This document shows, one piece after another, positions 25,577-34,711 of a DNA stretch of 64,000 nt. A program made the translations under genes and the position numbers. The notes under the pieces are model-generated. The model was not told the origin of the DNA, did no database searches, and saw nothing but the letters and a program-made list of their open reading frames with translations. This DNA comes from Streptomyces griseoviridis (lineage in GTDB: Bacteria; Actinomycetota; Actinomycetes; Streptomycetales; Streptomycetaceae), in assembly GCF_005222485.1 (NCBI RefSeq), contig NZ_CP029078.1, positions 8,867,501-8,931,500 of the forward strand, in the 5' to 3' direction. How positions within the stretch are numbered: position 1 is the first letter of the stretch; the number at the start of each line of letters is the position of its first letter.

Positions 25577-27259
25577 TCAGCGGCCCGGGGCGGCCCAGGC
25601 GCGGCTGCCGCCGATCCAGGTCTCGCGCACCCGGATCCCGGTGAGGGCGTCGGCGGACACCGTCAGCGGGTCGGCGTCCAGGACGGTGAAGTCGGCGAGC
25701 ATGCCGGGCGCGAGGGCGCCGACCGCGTGCTCGCGGTGCAGGGCGGCGGCGGCCGCGCCGGTGTGGGCGTGCAGCCCGGCGCCGACGGACAGGCGCAGCG
25801 ACTCGTCCCCGAGGACGGTGCCGAGCACCGTGCGCCGGGTCGCGGCGGCGGCCACGGCCTCCAGGGGCGCGGGCGGCGCGACCGGCGCGTCCGAGGAGAA
25901 GACGACGGGGACGCCGAGATCCGCGCACCGGCCGGCCGGGTTGTAGCGGTGACCGAGGTCACCGACGGCGGTCAGGGTGCCGTCGCCGGTGCGCAGGTGG
26001 TGCTGGGGCTGCATGACCGGGACGACGCCGAGGTCCGCCATCCGCGCGATCTGCTCGTCGGTGGGCAGCCCGCAGTGCTCGATGCGGTGGCGCATGTCGT
26101 CGCGGGCCCGGTCGGCCTGCGCCTTCTCGATCGCGTCGAGCACCATGCCGATGGCGAACGGGGACTGCGCGTGCGTGGCGGTCTGCAGCCCCGCGGCGTG
26201 GGCGCGGCGCACGATGTCCGCGTACTCCTCGGCGGAGTGGTAGAGCTGGCCGTGGTGGCAGCAGTCGGCGGCGTACCCCTCGGGGAAGTAGGCCGTCCAG
26301 CCTCCGAGCGTGCCGTCGGCGTAGAACTTCACGCCCTGGACGCGGAACCGGTCGTCGCCGAAGCCGCGGACCACACCGAGGTCGAGGGCCGTGTCGAGCA
26401 GCGCCGACGTCAGATAGGCGCTGACCCGCATGCGCAGCGTGCCGTCGGCGTGGGCGCGCAGGTACGTCTCCATCTCGCGGCGCGAGACCTGCGCGTCGCC
26501 GACGGTGGTGACGCCGGCGGCGAGGAACACCTCCTGGGCGCGCAGCAGATGGTCGGCCATGATCGCGTCGGGCTCGGAGAGGTGGAAATTGGGCCCGTGG
26601 TTGCCGATCTTCACGCCGGCCGGACCGGTGAGGAGGTCGCAGGCCGCGTCCCAGAGCTGGCCGTCGGGTTCGCCGTTGTCGAAGCGGCCGATGCTGCCGC
26701 CCTCGGGGGAGGGCGTCCCGGCGGTGATGCCGCAGGCCCTGAGGGTGTGGGAGTTGACGACGCCGCCGTGGCCCGAGGCGTTCATGACGTAGACCTCGCG
26801 GTCGACGGCGACCCGGTCCAGGTCGTGACAGTCGGGGTGGCGGCCCTCGGCCAGGCGCCGGTGCTCGTAGCCGAAGCCGCGGACCGGGACTCCGGCCGGC
26901 AGGTCGCGCGCGGCCTCGCGGAGCACCGCGACCAGGGTGTCGAGGTCAGGCACCCGCTCGGGCCGCAGGTCCACCCAGGCCAGCGCCTGCCCGTACATCA
27001 CCGGGTGGCAGTGGGCGTCGACGAAACCGGGGTGGACCAGGCCGCCGTCCAGGTGGAGTTCCTCGTCGACGCGGCGGCCGAGCGCCGCGCGGGCGTCGGC
27101 GGCGGTCCCGACGTGCACGACGCGGTCGCCGCGGACGGCCAGCGCCTCGGCGCGGACCGGGGTGCCCGCGGCGGCGACCGGCGCACCGGTCACCAGGAGG
27201 GTGCGGTCGGGGGACTCGGGGGACTCGGGGGAGCCAGGGGAGTCGGAGTGTTCGGGCAT
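25577..27259 (-). CDS. YtcJ-like amidohydrolase
   Basis: This 560-residue metal-dependent hydrolase has an N-terminal and C-terminal composite beta domain around a TIM barrel. The first metal motif is FVDAHCHPV, the later ligands are in TATHAQS and RHRIEHCG, and the catalytic Asp in VFSSDAPV. The NfdA/YtcJ subfamily cleaves N-acyl or carbamoyl compounds. The N-terminal SPGSPESPESPD segment is low complexity from a GGGGACTC-type repeat. The ATG at 27259 was chosen because homology begins soon after it. The upstream region has the AGACGATTCGG motif shared with the AsnC/dehydrogenase intergenic region. Confidence 0.9.
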   Translation of the reverse strand: MPEHSDSPGSPESPESPDRTLLVTGAPVAAAGTPVRAEALAVRGDRVVHVGTAADARAALGRRVDEELHLDGGLVHPGFVDAHCHPVMYGQALAWVDLRPERVPDLDTLVAVLREAARDLPAGVPVRGFGYEHRRLAEGRHPDCHDLDRVAVDREVYVMNASGHGGVVNSHTLRACGITAGTPSPEGGSIGRFDNGEPDGQLWDAACDLLTGPAGVKIGNHGPNFHLSEPDAIMADHLLRAQEVFLAAGVTTVGDAQVSRREMETYLRAHADGTLRMRVSAYLTSALLDTALDLGVVRGFGDDRFRVQGVKFYADGTLGGWTAYFPEGYAADCCHHGQLYHSAEEYADIVRRAHAAGLQTATHAQSPFAIGMVLDAIEKAQADRARDDMRHRIEHCGLPTDEQIARMADLGVVPVMQPQHHLRTGDGTLTAVGDLGHRYNPAGRCADLGVPVVFSSDAPVAPPAPLEAVAAAATRRTVLGTVLGDESLRLSVGAGLHAHTGAAAAALHREHAVGALAPGMLADFTVLDADPLTVSADALTGIRVRETWIGGSRAWAAPGR

Positions 27260-27304
27260 GGCGGGGCCTGCTTTCGACCGGGAAGGTTCAGAGGGTTGCC
27301 GACA

Positions 27305-27387
27305 GACGATTCGGCTTGCAGAACCATAAAGAGCGAACGACTGATTGACCAGACCTGTCGTAGAAGAATGTTTGTTAAGCCGAATCG
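27305..27387. promoter_or_regulatory. Inverted repeat and shared motif upstream of the amidohydrolase
   Basis: CGATTCGGCTT (27307-27317) recurs inverted as AAGCCGAATCG at 27377-27387. The 11-mer AGACGATTCGG at 27305-27315 is identical to one at 28689-28699 on the other strand. The surrounding 387-bp gap (27260-27646), which is AT-richer near 27320-27380, holds no gene. Confidence 0.6.
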
Positions 27388-27646
27388 CTACTTCGGTTTC
27401 GTATCGACTGTCGCGCCCGGTCGGCCGCTCCGTCATGCCGGATCGGCCACCCCCTCGCGCCCGGCCGCCGCCCCTGTGCCCCGTCGTGCGCTGTCGTGCC
27501 CCAGCGCTCCCGGCCGTGCGCTGTCGTGACCGGTGATTCCCGGTCGTGCGCGGTGATGCCCGGTCGTCACTTTCGAGGTGTCGTCGCCGCCCCCGGGGCG
27601 CCTTCAACCCGCCCTGCGGCCGAGGTCAACTCGCCCTGCGCCGGGG

Positions 27647-28546
27647 TCAGTTCGCCCTCGGGCCGAGGTCGTACTGCTCCTTCACCACCTCCAGGTGCAG
27701 CCAGCTCTCCACCTCGCGCACCGACGTCAGGGCCCGCATCTCCTCCAGCGTGGTGCGCACCACGCCGAACGACTCGGCCGTGATGGTGCCCACCAGCTCC
27801 GCGCGGCCCAGGCAGGTCGACAGGAACGTCACCCGGTCGAGACGGGTGATCTGCTCGGCCACCCCGGCCGCCGGCCCGTCGGTGCGCAGACTGAACCCGC
27901 AGAGATAGCCCATGCCCAGCACCTCGGGCCGTACCAGGGCGACCACCTTGGCCACCCCGCCGTCCAGGAGGCGCAGCGTGCGCGAGCGGGTGGCGCCCGC
28001 CGAGAGGCCCACCCGTACGGCCAGCTCGGCGAAGGGGAGCCGGCCGTCCTCCTCCAGCTCGGCGAGGATCCGCTCGTCCATCTCGTCCTGGAGGTCCGCG
28101 GTGGGCTCGACCGTGAGGAGGTACGGATCCTTTACGTGCCGGGTCGCGATCAGCGGATCCACCGTGCGCACGCCCTTCAGCGCCCGGATGCGCTCGATGG
28201 TCCGCTCCAGCGCCGCGAAGTCCGCCGTCCGAAGCTCCGCCATGATCGAACGCCGCCCGCTGGTCAGCGTCACGAACGGGGCCTCGGGCAGGGTGGCGAT
28301 CTCGCGCGCGACCGGCGACGCGGTGCCGTCGGTGTCGATCGCGAGGTGCGCGGACGCGGTCAGCCGCCGCACCGCCGGATGCACGATCGCCACGACCCGC
28401 ACCGCGCCGGACTCCTGGAGCCGCTGTACCCGCATCCGCGCGGCGGGCCGCGACAGCCCCACCTGCCGGGCCAGCGTCTCGTAGGTCAGCCGGCCGTCGG
28501 CCTGCAGCCCGCGCACGATCGCCAGGTCGGTCTCGTCGAGATCCAC
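27647..28546 (-). CDS. Lrp/AsnC family regulator with two tandem Lrp modules
   Basis: The 299-residue protein contains two Lrp units in tandem. The first has a helix-turn-helix at about 5-50 (LDETDLAIVRGLQADGRLTY, LSRPAARMRVQRL) and a RAM domain; the second repeats this from about 155 (MDERILAELEEDGRLPFAEL). Such double AsnC proteins control amino acid or organic acid catabolism. The GTG at 28546 was chosen because GAGGAG lies 8 bases upstream. It is divergent from the dehydrogenase/aldolase pair; inverted repeats lie between. Confidence 0.9.
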   Translation of the reverse strand: MDLDETDLAIVRGLQADGRLTYETLARQVGLSRPAARMRVQRLQESGAVRVVAIVHPAVRRLTASAHLAIDTDGTASPVAREIATLPEAPFVTLTSGRRSIMAELRTADFAALERTIERIRALKGVRTVDPLIATRHVKDPYLLTVEPTADLQDEMDERILAELEEDGRLPFAELAVRVGLSAGATRSRTLRLLDGGVAKVVALVRPEVLGMGYLCGFSLRTDGPAAGVAEQITRLDRVTFLSTCLGRAELVGTITAESFGVVRTTLEEMRALTSVREVESWLHLEVVKEQYDLGPRAN

Positions 28547-28639
28547 GGGGTGGTCTCCTCCTGCTCGGCGGTGCCGACCGGGGGACCGGCCGGGTTCGGA
28601 CACATTCTCGCCTGCTCCGAACGCGACCGTTCCATCGAT

Positions 28640-28703
28640 CCATAGACAATGATTCGATCGAAACGTAAGCTTTCCGCATCTTCGCCGACCGAATCGTCTA
28701 TGG
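28640..28703. promoter_or_regulatory. Inverted repeat between AsnC and dehydrogenase genes
   Basis: CCATAGAC+GATTCG (28640-28656, with a 3-base insert) is mirrored by CGAATC+GTCTATGG (28690-28703). A palindrome TTCGATCGAA lies at 28653-28662. The right arm sits 10 bases before the dehydrogenase start. It contains the 11-mer also found before the amidohydrolase. Confidence 0.65.
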
Positions 28704-28713
28704 AGCGTGCAGT

Positions 28714-29697
28714 GTGAGTCACCCCATCGTCGTGATCACCGACACCGAGGAGCTCGATCCGGGACCCGGGGTGCGGCTGCTGTCCGACGCCGGGTTCGAG
28801 GTCCGCCTCGCCGGGAGCCGGGACCCCGACGTGATCGCCGCGCTCGCCCACGACGCCGACGCCCTGATCGTCGGCTACGCGCGCGTGGACGCCGCCCTGC
28901 TCGACCGGCTGCCGAAGCTGCGCGTACTGGCCACGATGTCCGCGGGCCACGACATGATCGACACCGTCGAGGCCGCCCGCCGCGGCCTGTGGGTGGCGAA
29001 CCTGCCCCACGCCGCCACCGAGGACGTCGCCGTCCACGCCCTCGCCCAGGCGCTCTCCCTGACCCGCGGGCTGCCGCAGGCCGACGCCGTGGTCCGCTCC
29101 GGCGGCTGGAGCCAGGACCTCACCGAGACCCCCCGCCGCGCGGGCGAACTGACCCTCGGGGTGCTGGGCCTCGGACGCATCGCCCGGGAGCTGACCCGCA
29201 TCGCCGCGCCGGTCTTCGGCCGCGTCATCGCCCACGACCCGCACGTCCCCGACCGGCCCGACGGCCCGGAGCGGGTCGACCTCGACACCCTCGTCAGGGA
29301 CGCCGACATCCTGTCCCTGCACGTCCCGTCCACCCCGCGGACCCGCGGCATGGTGAACGCCGGACTGCTGGCCCGGATGCGCCGGGGCTCGATGCTCGTC
29401 AACGTCTCCCGTGGCGACCTCGTCGACCCCGAAGCCCTCCTCGACGCCCTCGACGACGGCCGGCTCGCGGGCGCCGCCCTCGACGTCTTCCCCGTCGAAC
29501 CGCCCGCCGCCGCCGACCGGCTGCGCAGCCACCCGCGCCTGCGCCTGTCGCCGCACAGCGCGTTCCTCAGCGACGCCTCACTGCGCGCGTACGCCACCGA
29601 ACCGGCCCGCAACGTCATCGCCTGGTGGACCACGGGCCGCCCGCACACCCCCGTGGTCGTCCCCGCCGACGCCACCTCCGGACAAGGAGCATCGTGA
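28714..29697 (+). CDS. D-2-hydroxyacid dehydrogenase
   Basis: This 327-residue NAD(P)-dependent enzyme has a Rossmann motif GVLGLGRIAREL near residue 150, catalytic Arg in NVSRGDLVD, a Glu in DVFPVEPP and catalytic His in LSPHSAF, the full triad of the D-isomer-specific 2-hydroxyacid dehydrogenases. It converts a 2-keto acid and a D-2-hydroxy acid. It starts with GTG and its stop overlaps the aldolase start (GTGA at 29694), so the two enzymes are co-expressed. Control by the divergent AsnC-type regulator is probable. Confidence 0.93.
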   Translation: MSHPIVVITDTEELDPGPGVRLLSDAGFEVRLAGSRDPDVIAALAHDADALIVGYARVDAALLDRLPKLRVLATMSAGHDMIDTVEAARRGLWVANLPHAATEDVAVHALAQALSLTRGLPQADAVVRSGGWSQDLTETPRRAGELTLGVLGLGRIARELTRIAAPVFGRVIAHDPHVPDRPDGPERVDLDTLVRDADILSLHVPSTPRTRGMVNAGLLARMRRGSMLVNVSRGDLVDPEALLDALDDGRLAGAALDVFPVEPPAAADRLRSHPRLRLSPHSAFLSDASLRAYATEPARNVIAWWTTGRPHTPVVVPADATSGQGAS

Positions 29698-30488
29698 CCG
29701 ACATCCTCACCGCACCCGCCCTGACGCCCGCCGACGCGGCGGCGGAGGAGGCCCGGCTGCGCCGCGAACTCGCCGCCGTCTACCGCCTGGTCGCCCACTT
29801 CCGGATGACCGACCTGATCTTCACGCACATCTCGCAGCGGCTCCCCGGCCCCGAGCACCACTTCCTCATCAACCCCTACGGGCTGCTCTTCGAGGAGATC
29901 ACCGCCTCCAACCTCGTCAAGATCGACCTCGACGGCAACCCCGTCGAACCCACCCCGCACCCCGTCAACCCGGCCGGCTTCGTGATCCACAGCGCGATCC
30001 ACCGGGCCAGGCCCGACGCCCACTGCGTGCTGCACACGCACACCAAGGCGGGGTGCGCCGTCGCCGCGCAGCAGGGCGGGCTCCTCCCGGTCAACCAGAT
30101 GTCGATGGAGTTCCACCGGCGCGTCGGCTACCACGACTACGAAGGCGTCGCCCTCAACCTCGACGAGCAGCGGCGCCTGGTCGCCGACATCGGCTCCCAC
30201 CCGGCGCTCATCCTGCGCAACCACGGCCTGCTGACCGTCGGCGAGAGCGCGAAGCAGGCGTTTCTGCGCATGTACTACCTGGAGAAGGCGTGCGAGATCC
30301 AGGTCACCGCCCAGGCGGGCGGCACTCCTCTGGTCCTCCCCCCGGAGGACGTCTGCGAGTACTCCGCCCAACAGCTCACCGGCGAGGGCGAGTCGTCGTC
30401 CGACTTCGTCGACGACCAGGCCTACGACCTGGCGTGGGGCGCGTTGCTGCGGCTGGTCGAGCGGATCGCCCCCGACTACAAGGACTGA
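29694..30488 (+). CDS. Class II aldolase/adducin family protein
   Basis: This 264-residue protein of the AraD/FucA-like fold has zinc ligands in the segments VLHTHTKAG and LRNHGLLTVG and the early MTDLIFTHISQRLPG. It may be an aldolase or decarboxylase for a hydroxy acid phosphate or free acid; many such ones without a clear sugar role act with D-2-hydroxyacid dehydrogenases. It starts with GTG, AAGGAGC is just upstream and the start overlaps the dehydrogenase stop. No third pathway gene follows; the next gene is on the other strand. Confidence 0.92.
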   Translation: MTDILTAPALTPADAAAEEARLRRELAAVYRLVAHFRMTDLIFTHISQRLPGPEHHFLINPYGLLFEEITASNLVKIDLDGNPVEPTPHPVNPAGFVIHSAIHRARPDAHCVLHTHTKAGCAVAAQQGGLLPVNQMSMEFHRRVGYHDYEGVALNLDEQRRLVADIGSHPALILRNHGLLTVGESAKQAFLRMYYLEKACEIQVTAQAGGTPLVLPPEDVCEYSAQQLTGEGESSSDFVDDQAYDLAWGALLRLVERIAPDYKD

Positions 30489-30533
30489 CCGGGGACGCCG
30501 GGGGCGGCGGGGACACCGCGCGCCGGGGCGTCT

Positions 30534-31646
30534 TCACAGTCCCGCGAGGTACAGCGCCGTGAGCGCGTCGTCGATGGGATGGGGCTGCGGTGTGCCGGAC
30601 GAGTCGAGCCTGTTCCACCGCTGCGTATTCACCGCGACGGCCAGCCGCCGCAGGCCGTCCGCGCGGATCATGGCCAGCGTCCCGCCGCCCCAGACGGTCC
30701 CGCCGTGGCCCCAGAAGGTGCCCTGACCGGGCACCTCCATCGGCTGGAGCCCGAGCCCGTAGTCGATGAGCCTTCCCTCCTGGGAGACGACCTTGACGGT
30801 CTGCCGCATCTGCGCCAGCGACTGTGGACGGACGATCTCCCCGGCGAACAGCAGGCCGAGGAAGCGGTTGAGGTCCGCGACGGTCGACGTCAGCGCCGCC
30901 GCCGCGCCCACCCACGACATGTCGTAGACGCTGTAGTCGCGCGGCGGGTCGATCATGCCGAACCACGCCTCGTAGAGCAGGGAGTGCGGCCCGTCGAGGT
31001 GCGCTCCCGCCGGGAACCGGGTGTCCCGCAGCCCGGCGCGCTGGATGACGTTCCGGGTGACGCACTGCTCGGCCGTGGTACCGGTCACCAGCTCCAGAAG
31101 CCGCGCCAGGAGCAGGTAGTTGGTGTTGGAGTACACCCCGGGCGCGCCACCGGGAGCCCCGACGGCGGGCGCGGCGACCCCCATCCCGATCAGTCCGACG
31201 GGGTCGAAACGCGTGAACCGGTTGTCGTCCAGGCTCTGGGGGCCGGTCTCCCCGAGCGCCGGGAACCCCTTGAGCGAGGGGTAGGCGTAGGGGAGGTACT
31301 CGGCGAGGCCGCTGGTGTGGTTGAGCAGCATCCGTACCGTGACGGCGGCGCCGCGCTCCCCGGGAACCAGCTTCGGAAGGTACCGCCCGATCGGGCGGTC
31401 GAGGCCGATCGCGCCGCTCTCGGCCAGCTGCATGACGGCGGCGGCGGTGAAGGTCTTGGTGACGCTGCCGACGCGGTGCCGCATGTCGGCGGTGACGGGA
31501 CGACCGGTGACGACATCGGCGACTCCCGCCGCGCCCCGCCAGACCTCGTCATGGTCGCGGACCTCGGCGAACAGGCCGGGTATCCCCGCGTGGTGGACGT
31601 CCGCGAGGGCCGCGTCCAGGGCCGTGCGATCCAGTGGCTTCCTCAT
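30534..31646 (-). CDS. Serine hydrolase of the class C beta-lactamase fold
   Basis: This 370-residue protein belongs to the beta-lactamase/D-Ala-D-Ala carboxypeptidase superfamily: Ser61-x-x-Lys64 in GSVTKTF, Tyr in VYSNTNYL and HGGTVWGG as the third box. It lacks a clear signal peptide and so may be a cytoplasmic esterase (EstB-like) rather than a cell-wall enzyme. It is divergent from the TetR regulator at 31755 with a palindrome in between, so it is likely substrate-induced. Confidence 0.9.
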   Translation of the reverse strand: MRKPLDRTALDAALADVHHAGIPGLFAEVRDHDEVWRGAAGVADVVTGRPVTADMRHRVGSVTKTFTAAAVMQLAESGAIGLDRPIGRYLPKLVPGERGAAVTVRMLLNHTSGLAEYLPYAYPSLKGFPALGETGPQSLDDNRFTRFDPVGLIGMGVAAPAVGAPGGAPGVYSNTNYLLLARLLELVTGTTAEQCVTRNVIQRAGLRDTRFPAGAHLDGPHSLLYEAWFGMIDPPRDYSVYDMSWVGAAAALTSTVADLNRFLGLLFAGEIVRPQSLAQMRQTVKVVSQEGRLIDYGLGLQPMEVPGQGTFWGHGGTVWGGGTLAMIRADGLRRLAVAVNTQRWNRLDSSGTPQPHPIDDALTALYLAGL

Positions 31647-31692
31647 GTCGTGCCGTCCTCTCGTGTTCCCTCACACGCTGGTGCACTCATTA

Positions 31693-31709
31693 TGCACGCG
31701 GTGCGTGCA
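31693..31709. promoter_or_regulatory. TetR operator candidate
   Basis: TGCACGC (31693-31699), GGT, GCGTGCA (31703-31709) is a perfect inverted repeat. A wider repeat TATGCAC (31691-31697) and GTGCATA (31717-31723) surrounds it. It lies between the divergent hydrolase and TetR genes. Confidence 0.65.
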
Positions 31710-31754
31710 ACGCCAAGTGCATAGGTTAGGGTGAGCGGTGGAGAGAGGAGTGCC

Positions 31755-32450
31755 ATGGCAGGCCGAAAGCGATGGTCGACCGACGAGATCCTGGACGCGG
31801 CGGCGGAACTGCTGCGCACGGGCGACGCGGACACGTTCAGCGTGCGCAAGCTGGCCGCGACGCTCGGAACGGACTCCTCCAGCCTCTACCGGCACTTCCG
31901 CAACAAGACCGAACTGCTGCGCGCCGTCGCAGACCGGATCCTGTTGGCCGCGATGGACGGCCACCGCCCCGAGGGCGACTGGAAGCAGCGCCTCATGTCC
32001 CTGGCCCTGCGGCTGCGCGAGGCGTTCGGACAGCAGCCCCAACTCGCCACGGTCTGGGGCCGCTACGCGTCCAGCGGCACCGGCTCACGGCTCGTCATGG
32101 AGGAGGTGCTCCAGGCCCTGCGCGCCTCGGGCCTGTCCGACGAGCGGATCCCGGCGCGCTACCACCGCGTCGCCGTCCTCATCGCCGCGTTGATCGCCGC
32201 CGAGGCAGGCGCGGGCACGGTGACCCCCGCGGAACACGAACAGGGCACGGAACTGTTCCGGGTGGCGGTCCTCGGCGCCGACCCCGAGCGCTTCCCGGCC
32301 CTCGCCCACTTCGCCCGCGAGGTCCGCCCCCTCGGAGAGGACCGCCGCGCCGCCTTCGAGGACATCCTCGGCGCCCAACTCACCGCGATCGAGGCGGAGA
32401 TCGAGGCCGGGACCGAGGCCGGCTCCCATGCCGGGGGCGGCGCGAGCTAG
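31755..32450 (+). CDS. TetR family regulator
   Basis: This 231-residue regulator has a helix-turn-helix at about 10-55 (STDEILDAAAELLRTGDADT and LGTDSSSLYRHFRNKTELL) and a TetR-like C-terminal domain (TetR_C_11 type, as in regulators of hydrolases and efflux). ATG at 31755 follows GAGAGGAG. It is divergent from the serine hydrolase and shares the operator at 31693-31709. Confidence 0.93.
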   Translation: MAGRKRWSTDEILDAAAELLRTGDADTFSVRKLAATLGTDSSSLYRHFRNKTELLRAVADRILLAAMDGHRPEGDWKQRLMSLALRLREAFGQQPQLATVWGRYASSGTGSRLVMEEVLQALRASGLSDERIPARYHRVAVLIAALIAAEAGAGTVTPAEHEQGTELFRVAVLGADPERFPALAHFAREVRPLGEDRRAAFEDILGAQLTAIEAEIEAGTEAGSHAGGGAS

Positions 32451-32797
32451 CGCTCTGACCGGGAACGTTCGCCCCGGTTCGACCTTCTTCCCGGCCGCTC
32501 AGCGCAGCCCGGACGAGCCTTCGGGGTGTTTGCCCTCGCGAGCGACCCCGTGTACGCGCGGGGCGAACGGGTAGCCGCTCCCCATGCCACCCACCACGCC
32601 CGCGTCAAGCGCCAGGATCCTGTCATCCGCGTCGAACGCGGCCCGTGCGGTGCAGTGCTGCTCGCGAGCCAGGAGCGACGCCGCTCGACGCTGATCCGGC
32701 GCGGCGCGTCGTTGACGGCGGATACCGGGCCCGGTGCGGCACGGCCCGCAGCGCTCCGCCGTCTCGAAAACGCACACAGCTTCAGAGAGGGAAGTGC
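32451..32797. other. Gap before the biosynthetic cluster
   Basis: This 347-bp stretch separates the TetR gene from the LuxR-type regulator. On the minus strand about 32499-32645 has gene-like codon use (segment AAFDADDRILALDAGVVGG) with a stop at 32499 but no recognisable start, and may be a degenerate gene fragment. The plus strand before 32798 must hold the regulator promoter. Confidence 0.4.
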
Positions 32798-33781
32798 ATG
32801 CTCGACGTTCTGGGAATGGACGCCACAGCAGAGGTGGTCTACCGCGAGATGCTGGCACACCCGGATGACGGTGTGGCCGATCTGACGCGCCGTCTCCAAC
32901 TGGACAGGCAGGCGGTAAGGACAGCACTCGACACCCTCGGCGAGCTGGCTCTGGTGTGGCATTCCCCCGAGGATCCCCAGAGCTTCCATGTGGTCGACCC
33001 GCATCTGGCCGCCGAGATGCTGCTGGCCAGGCAGCGCGCCGAACTCGCCGCACAGCAGCAGCGTCTCCAGGAGGCCCAGGCCGCCGCCGTACAGCTCAAA
33101 GCGGAGTTCACCCAGGAGAGCGGCAGAGACGAGATGCACCGCCTGACCGGGGTGGACTGCGTCCGCGACTACCTCGCGGCGCTCTACGACAAGGTGGAGA
33201 GCGAGCTGCTGACCTTCGCTCCGGGCGGAGCCCAGACAGAGGCCAATCTGCGCAGTTCACGACCTCTCGCGGAGAACCTGCTGGAGCGCGGCGTGCAGAT
33301 GCGCACCGTGTACGTCGACAGCGTCCGCAACGACTCCGCGACGGTGACGCACGCGGAGTGGCTGACCGCGCGCGGCGGCCGCATACGGACCGTCCCCTCG
33401 TTACCGAACCGCATGATCCTCTGCGACAGGAAGATCGCCATCGTCGCCGTGGACTCCGATGACACCTCCGCCGGCGCGGTGGTCCTGCACACGCCAGGAG
33501 TGGTCTCGTCGCTGTGCGCCCTGTTCGAGAGCGTCTGGCAGTCCGCCCAGCCGATCGGCGCGACCGCTCAACCCTGCGACGAGCAGCAACTGAGCCTGCA
33601 ACAGATGGAAGTCCTACGGCTGTTGTCGCTGGGGCACACCGACGACTACGTCGCGGCACGGTTGGGTGTGTCCGCTCGAACGGCACGCCGCATCGCCACG
33701 AAACTCATGGAGTACCTCGGCGCGCGAAGCCGCTTCCAGACGGGCGTGCACGCTGCCGCGAGGGGCCTCATACGGCCCTGA
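32798..33781 (+). CDS. Helix-turn-helix regulator with C-terminal LuxR domain
   Basis: This 327-residue protein has an N-terminal TrmB-like winged helix (about 10-65), a Gln/Ala-rich coiled coil near 75-105 (ARQRAELAAQQQRLQEAQAA), a middle PLD-like sensing region and a C-terminal LuxR DNA-binding domain near 265-325 (MEVLRLLSLGHTDDYVAARL, SARTARRIATKLMEYLGA). This architecture is frequent in actinobacterial secondary-metabolite clusters. ATG at 32798 follows AGAGAGGGA. It is the likely activator of the ectoine-like cluster and could bind the 56-bp element found twice downstream; that is inference. Confidence 0.88.
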   Translation: MLDVLGMDATAEVVYREMLAHPDDGVADLTRRLQLDRQAVRTALDTLGELALVWHSPEDPQSFHVVDPHLAAEMLLARQRAELAAQQQRLQEAQAAAVQLKAEFTQESGRDEMHRLTGVDCVRDYLAALYDKVESELLTFAPGGAQTEANLRSSRPLAENLLERGVQMRTVYVDSVRNDSATVTHAEWLTARGGRIRTVPSLPNRMILCDRKIAIVAVDSDDTSAGAVVLHTPGVVSSLCALFESVWQSAQPIGATAQPCDEQQLSLQQMEVLRLLSLGHTDDYVAARLGVSARTARRIATKLMEYLGARSRFQTGVHAAARGLIRP

Positions 33782-33850
33782 AGGTCCGTACAGCCACCGG
33801 TCGACAACCAGCCGAAGGGGGATTGGCTATTCGAACAGGATGATTCGGTC

Positions 33851-34138
33851 ATGTACCTCGTCCATCTCACTATCGCCATCCGAGGCGGCACGTCACTGCC
33901 CGCCGATATCAAGCAGGTGCTCGAAACCAACGCACCGGACGTCCTCGAACACGTCAGCGTGCATTCCCGGGCGCGGCCTCACCTGGCCATCAGTCTTTTC
34001 CTCCGTGCGGCCTCCCTGGACGAGGCTGAGAAAACCGCGGAGCAGATCTGGGAACGCGCTGTCACGGCGTGTCCTCGGCTGGCGGAGTGGACTCTGTTGA
34101 GCGCTGAAGTCCCGCTCCTGCCCTATGACTTGGAATGA
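33851..34138 (+). CDS. Small hypothetical protein
   Basis: This 95-residue soluble protein has a beta-rich N terminus (MYLVHLTIAIRGGTSL) and an alpha-helical middle with an Ala/Glu-rich helix (ASLDEAEKTAEQIWERAV). I do not recognise it. It lies 69 bases after the LuxR-type gene in the same direction, so it is probably co-transcribed. The alternating beta-alpha-beta look suggests a ferredoxin-like (EthD or muconolactone isomerase-like) small domain, but no catalytic signature is visible. Confidence 0.6.
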   Translation: MYLVHLTIAIRGGTSLPADIKQVLETNAPDVLEHVSVHSRARPHLAISLFLRAASLDEAEKTAEQIWERAVTACPRLAEWTLLSAEVPLLPYDLE

Positions 34139-34711
34139 GATTGTTCCCCTCTCTTTCCGCAGGTCATCTGACGGTCGAGAGCCGGGAGCGAAGTCCTCAT
34201 GCTGGTCGGGTGTGACGGTCCGGAGAAACCTTCGGTCCCCCGGGGAGACTCCAGCAGGACGCCGCCCGCCGAATTCGCCGTCGAGTCGGCCGATCGCGGG
34301 CTCGGGCATTCCCCGCCGCACGGGGGCCCACCCTTGAAGACGCGGAATCGACGCGCCGTCCGATCCCCGCGGGCCCGGTCCGAAACCGGCGGGAACCCGG
34401 CTCGCGGGGCAGCCGGCCGCCGACGTCAAACAGGACTCGGCGCCGCGGGCGCCACCCGGTCGAGCGTGTGATCACCCTCCGCGCCACCGCCTTCCGCCGC
34501 CTGCCTCATCCGCGTCATCATGGGGACAGGACCGTGGGCGGTTCATCATGGAGAATGGCGCGATCGTCGCGACCCCATGACCGGATATCGAATCCGACCG
34601 CGGTCCTGAACAGGTCAGGTCCGATTTAGGTCAGCCGTTTCCTCTTCCCTCGACGCGCGCCGGCTCGCAGACTCGTTGTACCGGACAGCGAACCAGCGAG
34701 AGAGGCGAACC
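34139..34711. other. Promoter region of the decarboxylase operon
   Basis: This 573-bp stretch has no convincing long gene. A 90-codon open frame at 34199-34471 is rich in Arg, Ser and Pro and is probably not coding. The region includes the 56-bp element at 34594-34649 shared with the EctD gene upstream region, and must hold the promoter for the operon starting at 34712. Confidence 0.6.
34594..34649 (+). promoter_or_regulatory. 56-bp cluster element, copy 1
   Basis: A 56-base segment, beginning CCGACCGCGGTCC and ending CTCTTCCC, matches the one at 45967-46022 at 49 of 56 positions without gaps. The first 20 bases are identical except one. GACCGCGGTC is a 10-base palindrome. It ends 62 bases before the first reading frame of the decarboxylase operon. 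A cluster activator site or promoter is likely. Confidence 0.75.

Noticed and set aside
34199..34471. 90-codon open frame with ATG on the plus strand
   Set aside because: Composition is Arg/Ser/Pro-rich with poor codon bias and no ribosome site; region is better explained as promoter DNA.
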